Positions 36,068 to 47,703 of a DNA stretch of 64,000 bases are shown piece by piece. Origin of the DNA: Collybia mongolica (lineage: Eukaryota; Basidiomycota; Agaricomycetes; Agaricales; Clitocybaceae); NCBI GenBank assembly GCA_013420905.1, contig JAAXNY010000012.1, positions 62,001 to 126,000 on the forward strand, given 5' to 3'. Under the pieces are notes generated by a model. That model ran no database searches. It was not told the DNA's origin and was given only the letters and a program-made list of their open reading frames with translations. Made by a program: the position numbers and the translations under genes. Every line of letters begins with the position of its first letter. Position 1 is the first letter of the stretch.

Positions 36068-37030
36068 TCATTGTATCACAATATTGATCTCGATGAAGAA
36101 CATACCGTCGCTCGTCACACTCGCTGTAATAGTCAATGATTCGAGGCGGTTATGGGCCCTTGAGCTCGGGTATGACCCCGTTTTTCTGCTAGGCCGCTGA
36201 GCTTCAGCCATCGCAACGTGGACCTGGGCCTTCCGTGTCAATGTACCCTGTTGTGTCTGAGCTGACAAACGCTCATCGAAATCGGGGAGACGGAAAGCTA
36301 GACTGCGGCTGCGACGGTTACGGCGACGATGGATGAAGAATCCGGTCACAAGCAGAGCCATGGCAGCCAAACTTCCAACAACGCCCCCAATTACTGGCCC
36401 GAGAGAAATGGAGTGGCTTCCTTGGTGCTCAGTCGACGAAACAGAGGTAGGCACGGCGGAAAGACTGAACGGAGGCAACATGTCAAGGATGCAAGTGATA
36501 TTGCTTTAAGAACCATCAGGCACTATTTGCGAGTATAAAAAGACCAGGCTTACGACGAATCAACAGCTCGCAAGCTATATAGCCCACTGAAGCCTTGTAA
36601 GTGCCGATAAGATTGCCAGGTATGTTAACTCACGATAGAGACGCAGGGGTATCGGGCATAATTCGAGTAGATACGATGCCGTCGGATGCATTCACATTGG
36701 CCAGTAGGAATGATTTTGTTGTGTTGAGGTTGGTGGAGGTGATGAGGATCGTCGTCGGGTCCCCTCCTCCGGAAGTCCACGTCAAATTGAAATAGAGGCC
36801 ATATGCGATGGGCATGGTGAGTGAATGCAGTTTAAGGGCGTATGAGTGAAGAGAAACGCATGCTAGAACAAATCTATGAAACTCGTCATGGCCGAGACAA
36901 CACGGGCAAGGGTGTCTGGTACTCACAGATAGGCATTGATAATGTACTGCGACATGTTACCAGACCTGCCGAAGTTGATCGTGGGAGTCTTCAGTTCCAA
37001 CGTGAAGTGCGATTTAACGAAAGTTGAAAC
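36068..37030 (-). CDS. Receptor-like single-pass membrane protein, copy H, divergent
   Basis: The ectodomain has two visible exons. One (about 37020-36930) contains FTLELKTPTINFGRSGN and MSQYIINAYL ending at a GTGAGT donor. The next (about 36920-36630) contains LYFNLTWTSGGGDPTTILIT, matching the family's W...GDP pattern without the following Cys, and a predicted N-glycosylation-rich end. The TM exon (36481 downward) has LGPVIGGVVGSLAAMALLVT then FIHRRRNRRSRS. The cytoplasmic part is basic and has neither PPxY nor KAEIMDD. It belongs to the wider Agaricomycete family but not to the A/B/F group. More 5' exons may lie up to about 37330. Confidence 0.5.
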
Positions 37031-37638
37031 CACACGCCGAGATCATCTTGTGTTGCAAGGAAACGCTATAGGGTAGTCCCCTGTCTGAAAGCTGCCTATC
37101 ACTTCTATGGACAACAATTACTACTTTGGTGGGTATATATACCCCTGACAAAGGTAAGTATCCGGGCTCTGGCGTCTGACAGGAATCAGACTTCTGACAT
37201 TCCAGCGAAAGTGAATGATGCACACCAGGATTATTGCCGTTATTACCATCAAGCCGATTCACAGGTGTTGTGTGGACCAGTTTCTCCACAGAAATGAACT
37301 GACTCTCTGCATGGCGAACATTATTCAAGTCAACATCGTATCAAGGATAGTGTTATTTTGGTCTGATTCTGTCGGCATGGTATCCACGATTGGTTGGGAT
37401 TGGTCGAGGTCGGATGCTTTCCCCCCCTCCCCCCCCCCCCACACACAAGCTGTACAAAAATCTACCCACTGGATATTCCTGGAATATCAAAGAGCTCCCG
37501 AGGCCGTTGCTGTGCCGGGACTCGTAAGAGTCAGAAAGGAAATGATATTTATGCATGTTAGAATCGCAAGTCCTAAGCGTTCACGAATGGACTTGTAATT
37601 GGCCCTGATCTTTTTAGTCCTGCTGTCGAATTTCAATA

Positions 37639-38622
37639 ATGTCATCTTCATCTGCCTCCTCATCGCGTACTCCATCCCCCGCACCCACACTAAAGACATC
37701 TAAAAAATTGCGGTCGAGGGACAAAGGACTTAAGAAAAGTGCTACACAAAATTCTGGCCATGGAAAGAATGAGGGCGTCGATCCTACTTGGGCCTACAAA
37801 CCCCCTGCAAATTTCAGAGATCTCAAGGATGTGACGGATGCGGGGGATTTTGACTGGGACGCGGTAGAGGGCAACGACGACGTTGAACTATGGTTGATTC
37901 GTGTCCCGGAAAGCGTATGTATTCGTCACTTCCTTTCACTCATTTCAATAATATTGACCGAGTTGGATCACTACAGGTGAGACCAAAATATCTGGAAAAC
38001 ACGTCAATAGAGCTTGCTGCACCCTCCAAGAGTATGCGCGCTGGTATCATCAGCCGGAAACACGCGACATTCGATATCTGGTCCGTCGGAGATGACGATG
38101 ACCAACATGTCGGCGGTGAAGAGATTAAAGGCATCTCCTGCCTTCTACCTAGGAAAAGCAAGAAGGGCAAATTATATCCAAGTAGGTCTAGTCATGTATA
38201 CTGAAAAGTAGCGAGTTCTAATCATAACAATAGCTTCGAAACCCTTCGCCCGACACATTGTTGTCTCAGCGCAGGCAGCGCAGCCGTCGACTGAGGCATC
38301 CTCAGAAGAATCTCTCCGGCCTGTAGTAAAACACAAAAACCCTCCGAGGCAGCGCTACCCCAAAGAGGTTTTAAAGCACTGTTTCATGCCTTATGGCTCT
38401 GTCGGCGGTTTTGGGGGAGACATGCTCGTTGAAGAAACAGCGGAATCTATGGATGTGGATGTACCTGAAGGCCTTGTCATTGTTTCACCTTCATCAAAAA
38501 TACTCACCAAAGAGGTACCGCCGTCATCGCCCAAAGAAGCGAAGAAGGTCAAGGGGAAGAAAAGAAAGGGGGACGGGGAGGTGCCTACCGCGAAAAAAAA
38601 TAAAAAGCCCAAAACGTCTTGA
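37639..38622 (+). CDS. RPA34: RNA polymerase I subunit RPA34 (A34.5)
   Basis: This subunit forms with A49 the TFIIF-like heterodimer of RNA polymerase I, which transcribes rRNA in the nucleolus. Exons 37639-37914, 37977-38181 and 38234-38622 sum to 870 nt, giving 289 aa. Diagnostic is PPANFRDLKDV, then EGNDDVELWLIRVP near residues 80-92, followed by VRPKYLE and the dimerisation module. The C-terminus is highly Lys-rich (KKVKGKKRKGDGE, KKNKKPKTS), as usual in this family. The C-terminal tail is short of motifs otherwise. It converges with the Ada3 gene; the two stops are about 175 bp apart. Confidence 0.85.
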
Positions 38623-38795
38623 TACCGATCGCCCCTCACATTTACTCCATCACATCACATATCATTAGTATGTTCTGAAAAATTCGAATGGTTCTGTCAG
38701 AACGAGCACGAAAACAGTACACGCAGAGCAGAACAAATACACGATGTAGTAATAAGGTTAGTGTTAAGCGACTAAATGTTGTATAAAAAGGGAGT

Positions 38796-41070
38796 TCACC
38801 CGACGTCCATCTCGTCCCCTCTGGCTGTCTCCTTTCCTTTAACAACCTGCTGCCCAGGATCCGAATTCGAAGATAGCAACATCGCCTGAACTTCCTCATC
38901 AATACCCTGATATATGCTCTCTGATGGGAACCCCCATAACAGCCCTGGATGTTCTTTCTGACGTGTATCAAATCTCACGCCTATCTCATTCAACCACTGT
39001 CTCCTGATCTCGACAAGATGCTGCAACTGGTCGTTCACGTGAAGTTTGTTCTCCTCGTCAGGAGTCATCCCCAGAGCGGCAGGACAAGGAACAATTGTGT
39101 TGCCGTTTCCGTCTCCATTTGCATCTGTAATTTTCTTCTTCTTCTTGCCGATCTTGGGCCCATCCTTCTTCTGCAGTTTTCCATATGCGTTGAGAATATT
39201 CTTGTCGACGGAATCTCGTATGTCTAGATATTCTTGATACCCAAGACGATCACGTGCAATAGCAACAAGGCGTTCTTTACGTGCCTTGTTCGTTGCAACA
39301 ACTGTCCTCAGTTCTCGTTGTGCATGGCGGAGAGCAGTCGCGATGGGGTCATCTACCTTCTCTGTATAATCAGGCTGAAAATTTGGGTTAGTCGGGGGTT
39401 GCAGGAAGTAACATGCGACCTTACCATTCCGTCTAGTAGACCGTGATATCGCATGGTATCCCGTATCCGTGTTTCCAAGTCCGAGACATTCATCTTCTCT
39501 CTTCTAGCAGCTGCCGCTCCGCTTCCTCCAGGCCTCCCTTCCATTGCATCCTCGGCAGCCTTTACGCCCTTCCATACCGTCATATCAGGCATGGGCAACA
39601 AAGCACTGATTACTCGCTCTGTTAAAGGACCATGGCCTCTATCCTCTGTGACTAGATCCGGTTCCATTAATGTCGACGGATCCCACTTTGGGATAGGAGC
39701 AGTGAAATTTGACGGGGGCGCCTCAGTGTCACCAAGCACAGTTGGTGGCAAGAGACCTGCATCTTGATCCTCCCAGATCTCGGTGTAATGTCGACCGAGC
39801 TTTGGCATAATGTATGGTTCGACCTCGTCACCGGTATACTCCAAAAATCCAACATCTTCTTCGCGGATATTCCGTAACCAGGGTTCGATGCTCGAGTAGA
39901 AGCTCGTGACCAAAATTTGTGCGGGCTGTTTAGATTTGCTGAAATCTTCGGTGACTTCGGTAGGTTTGCTTGGTCCGGGTATCGGTGGTGGGGGTATTGG
40001 GGGGCGGGGTGGCAGTAAGGATGTGGGAGGAGGAACGCTGAAATCAGGACCTATTGGGGGCTGAGAAGTGTTCAATAGCGTATCATAGCAGCTCTGGGTT
40101 TGAAACACACCTTACTGTGAGGAGAGCTTGAAATGACAGATTTCTGGGCCTTTGGAGGCTGAGAATGTGAGTGGGCATGATTGACGGGTGGTGTGGATTT
40201 GCGAGGTCGTTGAAGGTCTAAAGTTTTCTGAAAACACAAATCTGGTGTGAAGGGCTAGAGACCTTACCATGTTCGCCGTCACTGTCACCTGGTTCTCGTT
40301 TTCGTTTCTTCTTCTTTTTCTTCAAGTCATCAGCAGCACTTGAAAGAGATGCATATTAGTGTTTACGCAGGTCGTTTACAGATAAAGCGTCTCACGATCG
40401 ACGTGGGTCAAGCGATGACCTGGCAGAAGGTGGTAGAGACGTGGCGGGGTGCGACGGAAGGCGAGACTTGATAAGGTGACTATGAAGAGATTTGACAGAC
40501 TTTGTGTTCTCAGCATCTGGTAAGGGTGTAACTGGAGTTTCGTGTCATGATGTAGTCATACAGGCATAGAAAAAATGCCCGTAGTGGTCATCCATCACAG
40601 GGGTGAGCCAAGTGTTGAACAAGGTGGTGGGTGCCGTCCGTGTATATTTAGGGATGTATCAGCGTCGAATATCGACCGGTAGAGTCATCAAATTCCAGTG
40701 AGACGATGAGAGGATCGAGCAGGGACACGAGGGCAAAGAGGTGTTTCAGGAACAGAATGTGAAAATTAATCCATCAGAATTGAGAAACGCGTCTGAAAGA
40801 ATAACACATACAGTCGCGTTCGCGTTTAACCTTGTCGATCGCTTTTGCTTTGCCTTTCTCCTTCTCGCTCATTCGCCGCATCGACTCCTCAATAGTCTTC
40901 AAATCCTCACTGGCCTTCTTCGCCCTCGCAAAGGTCAATTTCTTAAGCTCTTTGAGCTCATCATGTAGTAGCTCGAGTTCATGTGTTGGTGGGATAGAAT
41001 CTGGAGTCTTCAGGAGGAGTGCAGACTGAACGCTGGGTGATACAGAGTATGCAGACAATTTGGCCGACAT
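38796..41070 (-). CDS. NGG1: Ada3/Ngg1, SAGA and ADA histone acetyltransferase subunit
   Basis: Ada3 links the Gcn5 acetyltransferase and Ada2 in SAGA/ADA coactivator complexes in the nucleus. The first exon (41070-40812) has LLLKTPDSIPPTHELE and a coiled coil. Small exons with DAENTKSVKSLHSHL and LKKKKKKRKREPGDSDGE follow. The central exon (about 40060-39425) has PAQILVTSFYSSIEPWLRNI, EEDVGFLEYTGDEVEPYI and LGRHYTEIWEDQD, the core Ada3 region. The last exon (39374-38796) contains ALRHAQRELRTVVATNKARK and ends at stop 38796. All parts are on the same strand in order. It shares a short divergent promoter region with the Mg2+ transporter gene. Confidence 0.85.
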
Positions 41071-41395
41071 TTTGCCAACTGTGGGGTGAACAACCTTTCG
41101 CCAAAGGGTAGCAAGCCCGTCCCTAAAGGATTAAAAGGCGCTGAGTCCAAATGAATGGAAATCAGAGCACGATTGGCGACAGTTTCTCGAGATATACGAT
41201 CCGCGCGCGGTCGTGATTCGAGGGCGAGAACAAGGAAGTTAGCTAAGGTTTAGCGATCACGCGGTCAATTGCTTCACAATTCACACGCTTTTTTTAAACA
41301 AATTACAAACTGAAAATTCCCGATTTGCCAACCATGTACCTATTGCAACTTATGGTCCTCTGTCTTGCAGAACTTTCGCTGATTTCTCATCCACG
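41071..41395. promoter_or_regulatory. Divergent promoter region between Ada3 and the SLC41-type gene
   Basis: Only 325 bp separate the two start codons, so this segment must contain both promoters and 5' leaders. It includes a T-run followed by A/T-rich sequence (41290-41310) and several CG-rich 6-8-mers near 41200. I cannot name a factor site. Confidence 0.5.
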
Positions 41396-43296
41396 ATGAG
41401 CCTAAAGCCGCCCGGAAATGTTGATATTGAAGAAGACATAGAGATGATTGGTATGGAAGATGTAGTCGAGACTCGCTCGCCTCGCGAAATTAGCATGAAT
41501 GCCAAATCATACATCCCAATGCGCGATGTTATAGGTGAAGACGATGATGATGAAGAGGATGATATGGAAGAGGAGGATGACCGGGCTCTCCTCGGCTCGC
41601 CACGCCGTAGTCGTGCTAAAAAGCTGCTTGACCCTATCGGGAAACGGTGGCCACAGGTTGGAAGCATTGTTGTCGAGGTACGTGGCATTTATAAATTCTC
41701 CATCTCATGCTAAAAGATCGTAGAGTGCGCCGACATTGCTCCTGACAACCATAGGCCTCTTGTTCACAGGAAAACTACTAGACCAAGTGTCCGTGAGTAC
41801 CCACATCTCGTCACTTTGTTTGGATGATTCATGTAACGTTCCGCAGCGCTGGCGGGCTATGCGAGAAGTGCATCAGCTCATTATGATCATACCCGTCGTT
41901 CTGAACCTCAAGGGAAATCTCGAAATGAATCTTTCTGCCCGACTAGGTACGGCTGCCAACGTCGGAGAACTGGATGACCCTGCAGCCCGGAGGTCAATGA
42001 TAATCGGCAATCTTTCTCTTTTGCAAGTACAGGCCACAGTAGTGTCCTTTATCGCCGCATGCGTTGCCCTAGTACTCGGCATCATTCTTCCGCGCGCAGC
42101 CCCCGCTCAACCGAGCTTCCCTACGAATGGAACCGACGCTGTAGTTCGGGCGCTGGTGAATTACCGAGGGCCAATACCAATACCTTATAAAGATAGAGTT
42201 GACGGAAACTCTGAATTCCACACGTTTGTGTCTAGCCTTCCTTATTGATATGTACTAACCCCTCGATGAAGGCTCGTTATGATAGCATCTACCTCCATGA
42301 CGGCTGCATGTCTATCGAGTATAACTCTTGGGTCTTTCATGTGCACACTCATTGTTCTTTGTCGACGGTTTGGCCGTGACCCTGGTGCGTCCTTCTCGAC
42401 AGTTTTTGAGCCAAGGTTTTAAGTTTTTATTGCAGATAATATCGCACCTCCTGTGGCATCATGCCTCGGAGATCTCATCACACTTTGTTTCATTGGGATA
42501 ATTTCCACTGTCCTGATACGCGTCATAGACACTCCCATTCCTTTCATTCTAGCGATCCTAATTGTTGTTGGTGCCAGCTTCTGTTTCTTATTCACTATCC
42601 GCAATCACCATGTCAGACCACTCCTCACCCAAGGGTGGACACCCCTATTTGGAGCCATGGTTATCAGCAGTGGTACGGGGATTGTTCTTGATCGATTTGT
42701 GAGTCGATACGAAGGTTTCGCTCTCCTGGCCGTTGTTATCAGCGGTACGTTCTGCTTTTTCTATGCGCTCTTGATGTTCGCTTAAGTGAAGCTGTAGGAT
42801 TACCAGGAAGCGTGGGTTCCATCCTTGTGTCGCGTCTCTCTACATCGCTCCATGCTGCAGCGCTCTCGATCACCCCTACCTCCGCACGGTTCCCTCAAAG
42901 TAAAAATGCGCCTCCACCGGACACAAAACTCGTGACGATAACACTACTCTTTGTCACACTCCCCGTAGAAATCATATTTCTTTCCGTCATCCGAGGACTT
43001 GGCTGGCTCCAACTGCCATTCCTTTTCATTGGTTTATCAGTTGTCTTTTTCTTCTTTGCTGTGAGTTCCCACCTTATTACCAGCATGTGCCCGATTCACA
43101 TAGGATTTCACAGGTTCTCATATCATTGGTCATAGCTCGACTCCTTACCGAATATCTGTGGGCAAAGGAGCTTGATCCAGATATGTACGCTCTCCCCGTC
43201 CACTCGGCCCTCATGGATCTCATCGGCCAGCTATTATTGGTTATATGTTTTGAGATTGTTCAACTCCTTGGCGCTCGGGTGCGCATGAAGTCATAG
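41396..43296 (+). CDS. SLC41/MgtE-type divalent cation (Mg2+) transporter
   Basis: An integral membrane transporter of the SLC41/MgtE family, which moves Mg2+ and related cations. Seven exons (41396-41677, 41724-41792, 41847-42223, 42272-42384, 42436-42744, 42798-43060, 43114-43296) sum to 1596 nt, giving 531 aa. The N-terminal cytoplasmic part is strongly acidic (residues about 45-62). The signature LNLKGNLEMNLSARLGTAAN is present near residue 140. A second half repeats the pattern (GRDPDNIAPPVASCLGDLIT), as expected of the duplicated transporter fold. About ten hydrophobic segments are visible. The start was chosen as the first ATG of the acidic leader. Confidence 0.87.
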
Positions 43297-43455
43297 TTTG
43301 TATGTCCGTAAATTATTATTGCTTATCGTATCACGACATACGTGTATATATTTATATTTATAGATAATCGTAATTACGGAATTACGGACTTTGTACGGGG
43401 GATATACATATTATGAGAACGTACGAGAGCGACAAAAATAACACGGAAGTACTAT

Positions 43456-45067
43456 TCAACCATTATGTGATATCGCGAAATCCTTGAACCAAACATACTG
43501 ATCCCTTGGGGTTGCGTATTTGGCATCGTGTCCACCAAAAAACGTACTAAGGTCGAGCATCAGATGGTTCAAAATTCGGGTGGTCAAGCGCACCTGAAGA
43601 ACAACCCGATGAAACCCACGGGCTTGCTCGCTGGCTGGCTTGTAGGCTTTGGGATCTGCATGATGGCCGTGCTCGTGCCGGATGATCGTGTCGTACTGGT
43701 CGACACCCTTGATGCCCCATCGGTCGATCCCACCAGCACTTGCCCACCAGCGCCAACTTCGATAGCCCACTCGTGCTGAGCCTGATACGCGGGCGCTGCT
43801 ATATTAACTAGGGGCAAAGGTTCCAGGTCACCTTGAAGCACCACTTCCTCCTCCCGGCCTAGAAGCCCAAGCCCAAGCCCACCCAGTAAAGGTCCCAAAC
43901 CCAGGAGACCGCCATCAGGCTTTTTACCTCCTGTTGGCCTGGGTTTATGATGTGCGGGATCTGAGACACGCCGCGGGACACCCCGGTAATAGAGGTCGTT
44001 CCGTTCAATTACTCTCTGGCCGTTAACGTCGAGGACAAAACTCCCGTCTCGTTTACCTGGGGTGTTGAGTGCTATCGATTGCTGGACCGTTGTCCAAGCA
44101 CCTTTGGCCCATTTGAATGATCCACGCCCAATAGAGAAGCCATATGCAGTGTCGCAGACAGATTGAGGGTGGGAGCAGAGAGCCCTGCTTTGCTTGTCCT
44201 TTGGCGCGTACTGTGCATCGAGGTTCAGAAGGTGGAGTTCGACAATGTACAGAAAAAAATAAATGTGTTCACCAAATATAATTCCCCAGATCCGCCTCTC
44301 CTCCACATGAGGCGGGTACTGAAGCAGTCCAAAGCACTATCGCCACCAGCGCACCCAGTGCGGCCGCCGTAAATTCCAGGAAGTTTTCCCGCAAGAACCC
44401 AGTCGAAATCGAACGGGAAGAACACGCTATATTGCAGAGTAATGTTATTCGCTTCAGCTATATCTAATGGAGAAGCGTAAAACTGGGCTCCTCCCTGTGG
44501 CCTTTTGGCTGGGTTTATCGAATGTGCCGGATACAGGAGTTGAAGGACCGAAGAAGAATTATCCCAATTCAATGGTCGATTGGTGGATGTGGAAGCTGCC
44601 GCAACGGAGGTAGCGCTCGCGTGAGCGGGTATTCCTTTGACGATGTTGAGGTTATTATGGCCACCAGCAAAGGCAGATATATTGAACGCGCTGAGATCGG
44701 TCATCTGCAGTGGGGCTGACCAAATTTTTCTTGATGCATTTGACGGCGGAGGAACGTCAGGAGTTGTGGCCGGCGGAGGGGCTGACGCGGTCACGGTCTC
44801 TGTTTCTGTGACAATCTGCATCGTTGTCGAGAGGGCGGGAGCTTGAGTTGACGACTGGCTCATCTGGATTGCGATTGGTATGTACACCACTGGAACATCA
44901 ACAAATTCCCTGGTCGCCGTTTGGGTGGGTGGATTATGGACAGCGATGTGGGTGACGACAGTTTCTGTTTTCCATAACACCGTCGTTGTGTTGATTGCTA
45001 CCGAGGAAGTATTGGGTGTTTGCCCTAAAACCCCCAACGCAGGTATAGCGATAAGAAGAACCAGCAT
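43456..45067 (-). CDS. Secreted polysaccharide lyase, PL14-like
   Basis: A secreted enzyme related to polysaccharide lyase family 14 (alginate/glucuronan-type lyases, which cleave uronic-acid polymers by beta-elimination). Exons 45067-44273, 44210-43594 and 43546-43456 sum to 1503 nt, giving 500 aa. A signal peptide is clear (MLVLLIAIPALGVLGQ), followed by a Thr/Pro-rich segment. The catalytic-type core has FDFDWVLAGKLPGIYGG, DCFSTRLMWRRGG and LYAPKDKQ, and ends FIGLFFSTFFGGHDAKYATP and WFKDFAISHNG. A Ser/Thr-rich and Gly/Leu-rich insert lies at about residues 380-440. Substrate is not predictable here; fungal wall glucuronan or plant polymers are options. Confidence 0.8.
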
Positions 45068-45292
45068 AGACGATCGTGAGTTCGAGCGGAGGTCGTCGTC
45101 ATAAAACCTTTTGACGGCGTCACTTTTCGACTGAAGTTTGCGGCTGACACTGGTGCCGACCTGACCTGTTCCGGGTGGATGAATAGATTGTTCAAGAGGC
45201 TCAGAAAGGTGTGATATAAATTTTCATTGCTATCACCAAAAGCTTTTACAGCGTCAAAAGCATACAAACAATTGGATTGATTGGTTTACATT

Positions 45293-47703
45293 TTATGCGG
45301 ACTCAACGTGTAGCGTAACGGATGGACCGCCCTTGAGAACATCGAGGAAGCGAGGAGAACTCAATGATGACCTGACAGTGCTTGCAAGCCCGTGGCTTCC
45401 GCAAACTGTGACATCATCAGTAGGTCTCGAGGAAATGCAAGGAGAAGGCGTGTACCATTCACGGAGATGTCCCCAGTAGCCCGACTAATCTCCTCTTTCA
45501 TGAGCAGTTCTACATCAGGCCGACCCCGCTGTACATGTACGAGTGGCATGCGAAGTAATTGAACGTCGGTGTTGGTTTTCCCCACAATCTTAATTTCAGG
45601 GTCCTCCTTAGCAGAGTCATCGTCCCGTGATTGAGACTCCTCGATAGCGCCAGTAACGGACAATCGAACTTTGAGAGAAATGGAAGCAGGGATATTCCGC
45701 ATTAACGGAACCAATGCATCCGAAATCCATTCCACGTGTCCTATCACAGATTAAAATATTAGCTTTATATGGAATGGGGTGCATACGATACGCACCAATA
45801 TCACGCATCGCCCATATAAAGACAATTCTTTGGGTGGTCTTTGGATTCTTTGCGGAACGACTGTTTCGCAGCTCAGGTCAGCGTACGTCTATCTTGAAGA
45901 CGCAACCAGCTTACTGGACGAGATCGAGCAGAAGTGGAAGTGTGAAAGCCACACCGGAGCCACCAGCGATCAAGATAACTGTCTCGAACCCCCTGAGGAG
46001 GGGTGGCGAACTATACGGCCCATCCAAGAATGCAGTGAACGATTTATCACCCCCAGCAGCCTGCAACAAACGTTGCGAGAAGCCCGACCGTACCCGAACC
46101 AGGAATACGAGTTGTTTCATCCGGGAAGAACCATCCTGTGACCTTACCAGCGATGAAGGAGGGGACGAATTGCTTTCCTTTTCGTCCATACCGAGTACCT
46201 CTTCGTCCATTTCCGGTACAGAGTGGACTGTGGATATAGTGAAAGGATGGGCTTCAAGTGGGAAAGTAGAAACGCTAGGAAGCGTGAGGTAGACGCTTTG
46301 ACCTGGTGACCAGTGAAGGTGCGCAGGGCGTTGAAGCCTGATGCGGAGAAAACGCGGCGAGATGATATCAACATGAGCATTGAGCTCAGTTGCTCCTTTT
46401 CGTATAAAGTTGCCAAAGTTGAAAATTAAGATTCGTGCTCCACGAAGGACTCGGTCGGCCCCCCAAACGACAAACGCCGGCCAGACGTATTGGCCCAACC
46501 TACAAAGAGATATCAGAAAAGGTCATCAAGTCGTCGAGCATGACGTACTCAGAGCCCCCTTCTGTGTGGAAGTAAGCAGCCAGAAGGATGATGCTGTTGA
46601 TAATACATCATAAGGAAGAGAAGCACTCCTTAACAGGGCCACTTACAACGCAAGGAGGAAATGTATGAGGAGGAACAGCTCGTAATTCCTTTCACGGATT
46701 GGTCGAAGGGACACGATGGACAAAACTGTCAATGAACTTGCTGCGAGGAAACCACATTGGAGCCAGGGGTGAGAGGGAGAATTTGCGTCTGTGAGCCTGG
46801 CGGATGGAGGATTAAATAGGAAGTTGAGGGAACTTAGTAGGCGAAGCTTACCCAAGTTTCGCCTAAACCAAAAACGGCAAGTCAGTCTTCTAGACGAAAA
46901 TGAAGCATGATGAAGCATACTCGGCCGCCTGCGTGCACCCAGATTAAGACACATAAGACTCGGGCTGTCATCCGATGTAGATCGTTCAGCTAGGAATAAT
47001 TCGGGTCAGAAGGCTGTGGATGGAATGAGGTCGAAAGGACCATTCACCTTGTCAAAACTGACTCCAGTGAGGACTATACGGTCAGGTTAATATCAATGGA
47101 ATCCAGGCACTAAAAAAATGGTCTCACAGGATATGATATTATTTTTCATCCCGAGTGCCACCATGAACGACAACTGGGTAGAGGCAATGCTTCCAGCCGT
47201 ATTCGCCCAGTATTTAGCATCGTAGGCCAACCCCTCCAGGTTTGTAGCTAAGGTGAAAATGTCAACCTTTTGTAAGAGAAAAATAGCTTCTGACGCGTAC
47301 AATTCATCATGGATATAGTGAAGACCAGGGTGATGTATCCAGCTGTCAATGCAAATTCAGAGACATTGATGGTGTATAGGCTTCCAACGCGAAAGGTCTG
47401 TCGAAAGGCCAAAGCACGGAACGCGTTCATTAGAGCTGCGGGGAGTCTCTTGATGGACACCCCACCACGAGCGCGGGGCGCCTTCCGGGAAGATGATAAG
47501 CGACCTTGGAGGAGCCATGAAGTCCAATTGAAGATAGAGACGATGCCAATGAAGGCAGCGATGCAATAGTACGTCCGATCCCGATAGGCGGCTGCTTGAG
47601 TGATACGGGGGACTCTATCTGGATCTGGCGTTTGTCTGGCGTAAAGAGGAATAGTCGCATTGGGCACAAGGCGGGCAAGGAGATCAAGAGTAGGAGACGC
47701 CAT
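45293..47703 (-). CDS. Ferric-chelate reductase (FRE family)
   Basis: A plasma-membrane flavocytochrome that reduces Fe3+ outside the cell with NADPH. Eleven exons by eye: 47703-47301, 47247-47128, 47073-47048, 46989-46921, 46862-46852, 46796-46647, 46593-46549, 46499-45915, 45860-45796, 45740-45456 and 45405-45293. They sum to 1872 nt, giving 623 aa. Hallmarks: TM helices with bis-heme histidines (LHRMTARVLCVLIWVHAGG), the FAD motif HPFTIST, the nucleotide-binding IAGGSGVAFTLPLL, and a C-terminal VCGSHGLAST followed by SVTLHVES. Two very small exons (26 and 11 bp) occur in the membrane domain. The last exon was chosen because it restores the conserved CGSHG region, which simple ORF reading misses. 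Confidence 0.88.

Noticed and set aside
37421..37447. C-rich run followed by CACACA
   Set aside because: Simple-sequence tract of a common kind; no further structure.
45361..45456. Ferric reductase ending in LQALSGHH at 45361
   Set aside because: That end comes from reading through an intron; splicing at 45455/45406 restores the conserved CGSHG and HVES C-terminus.
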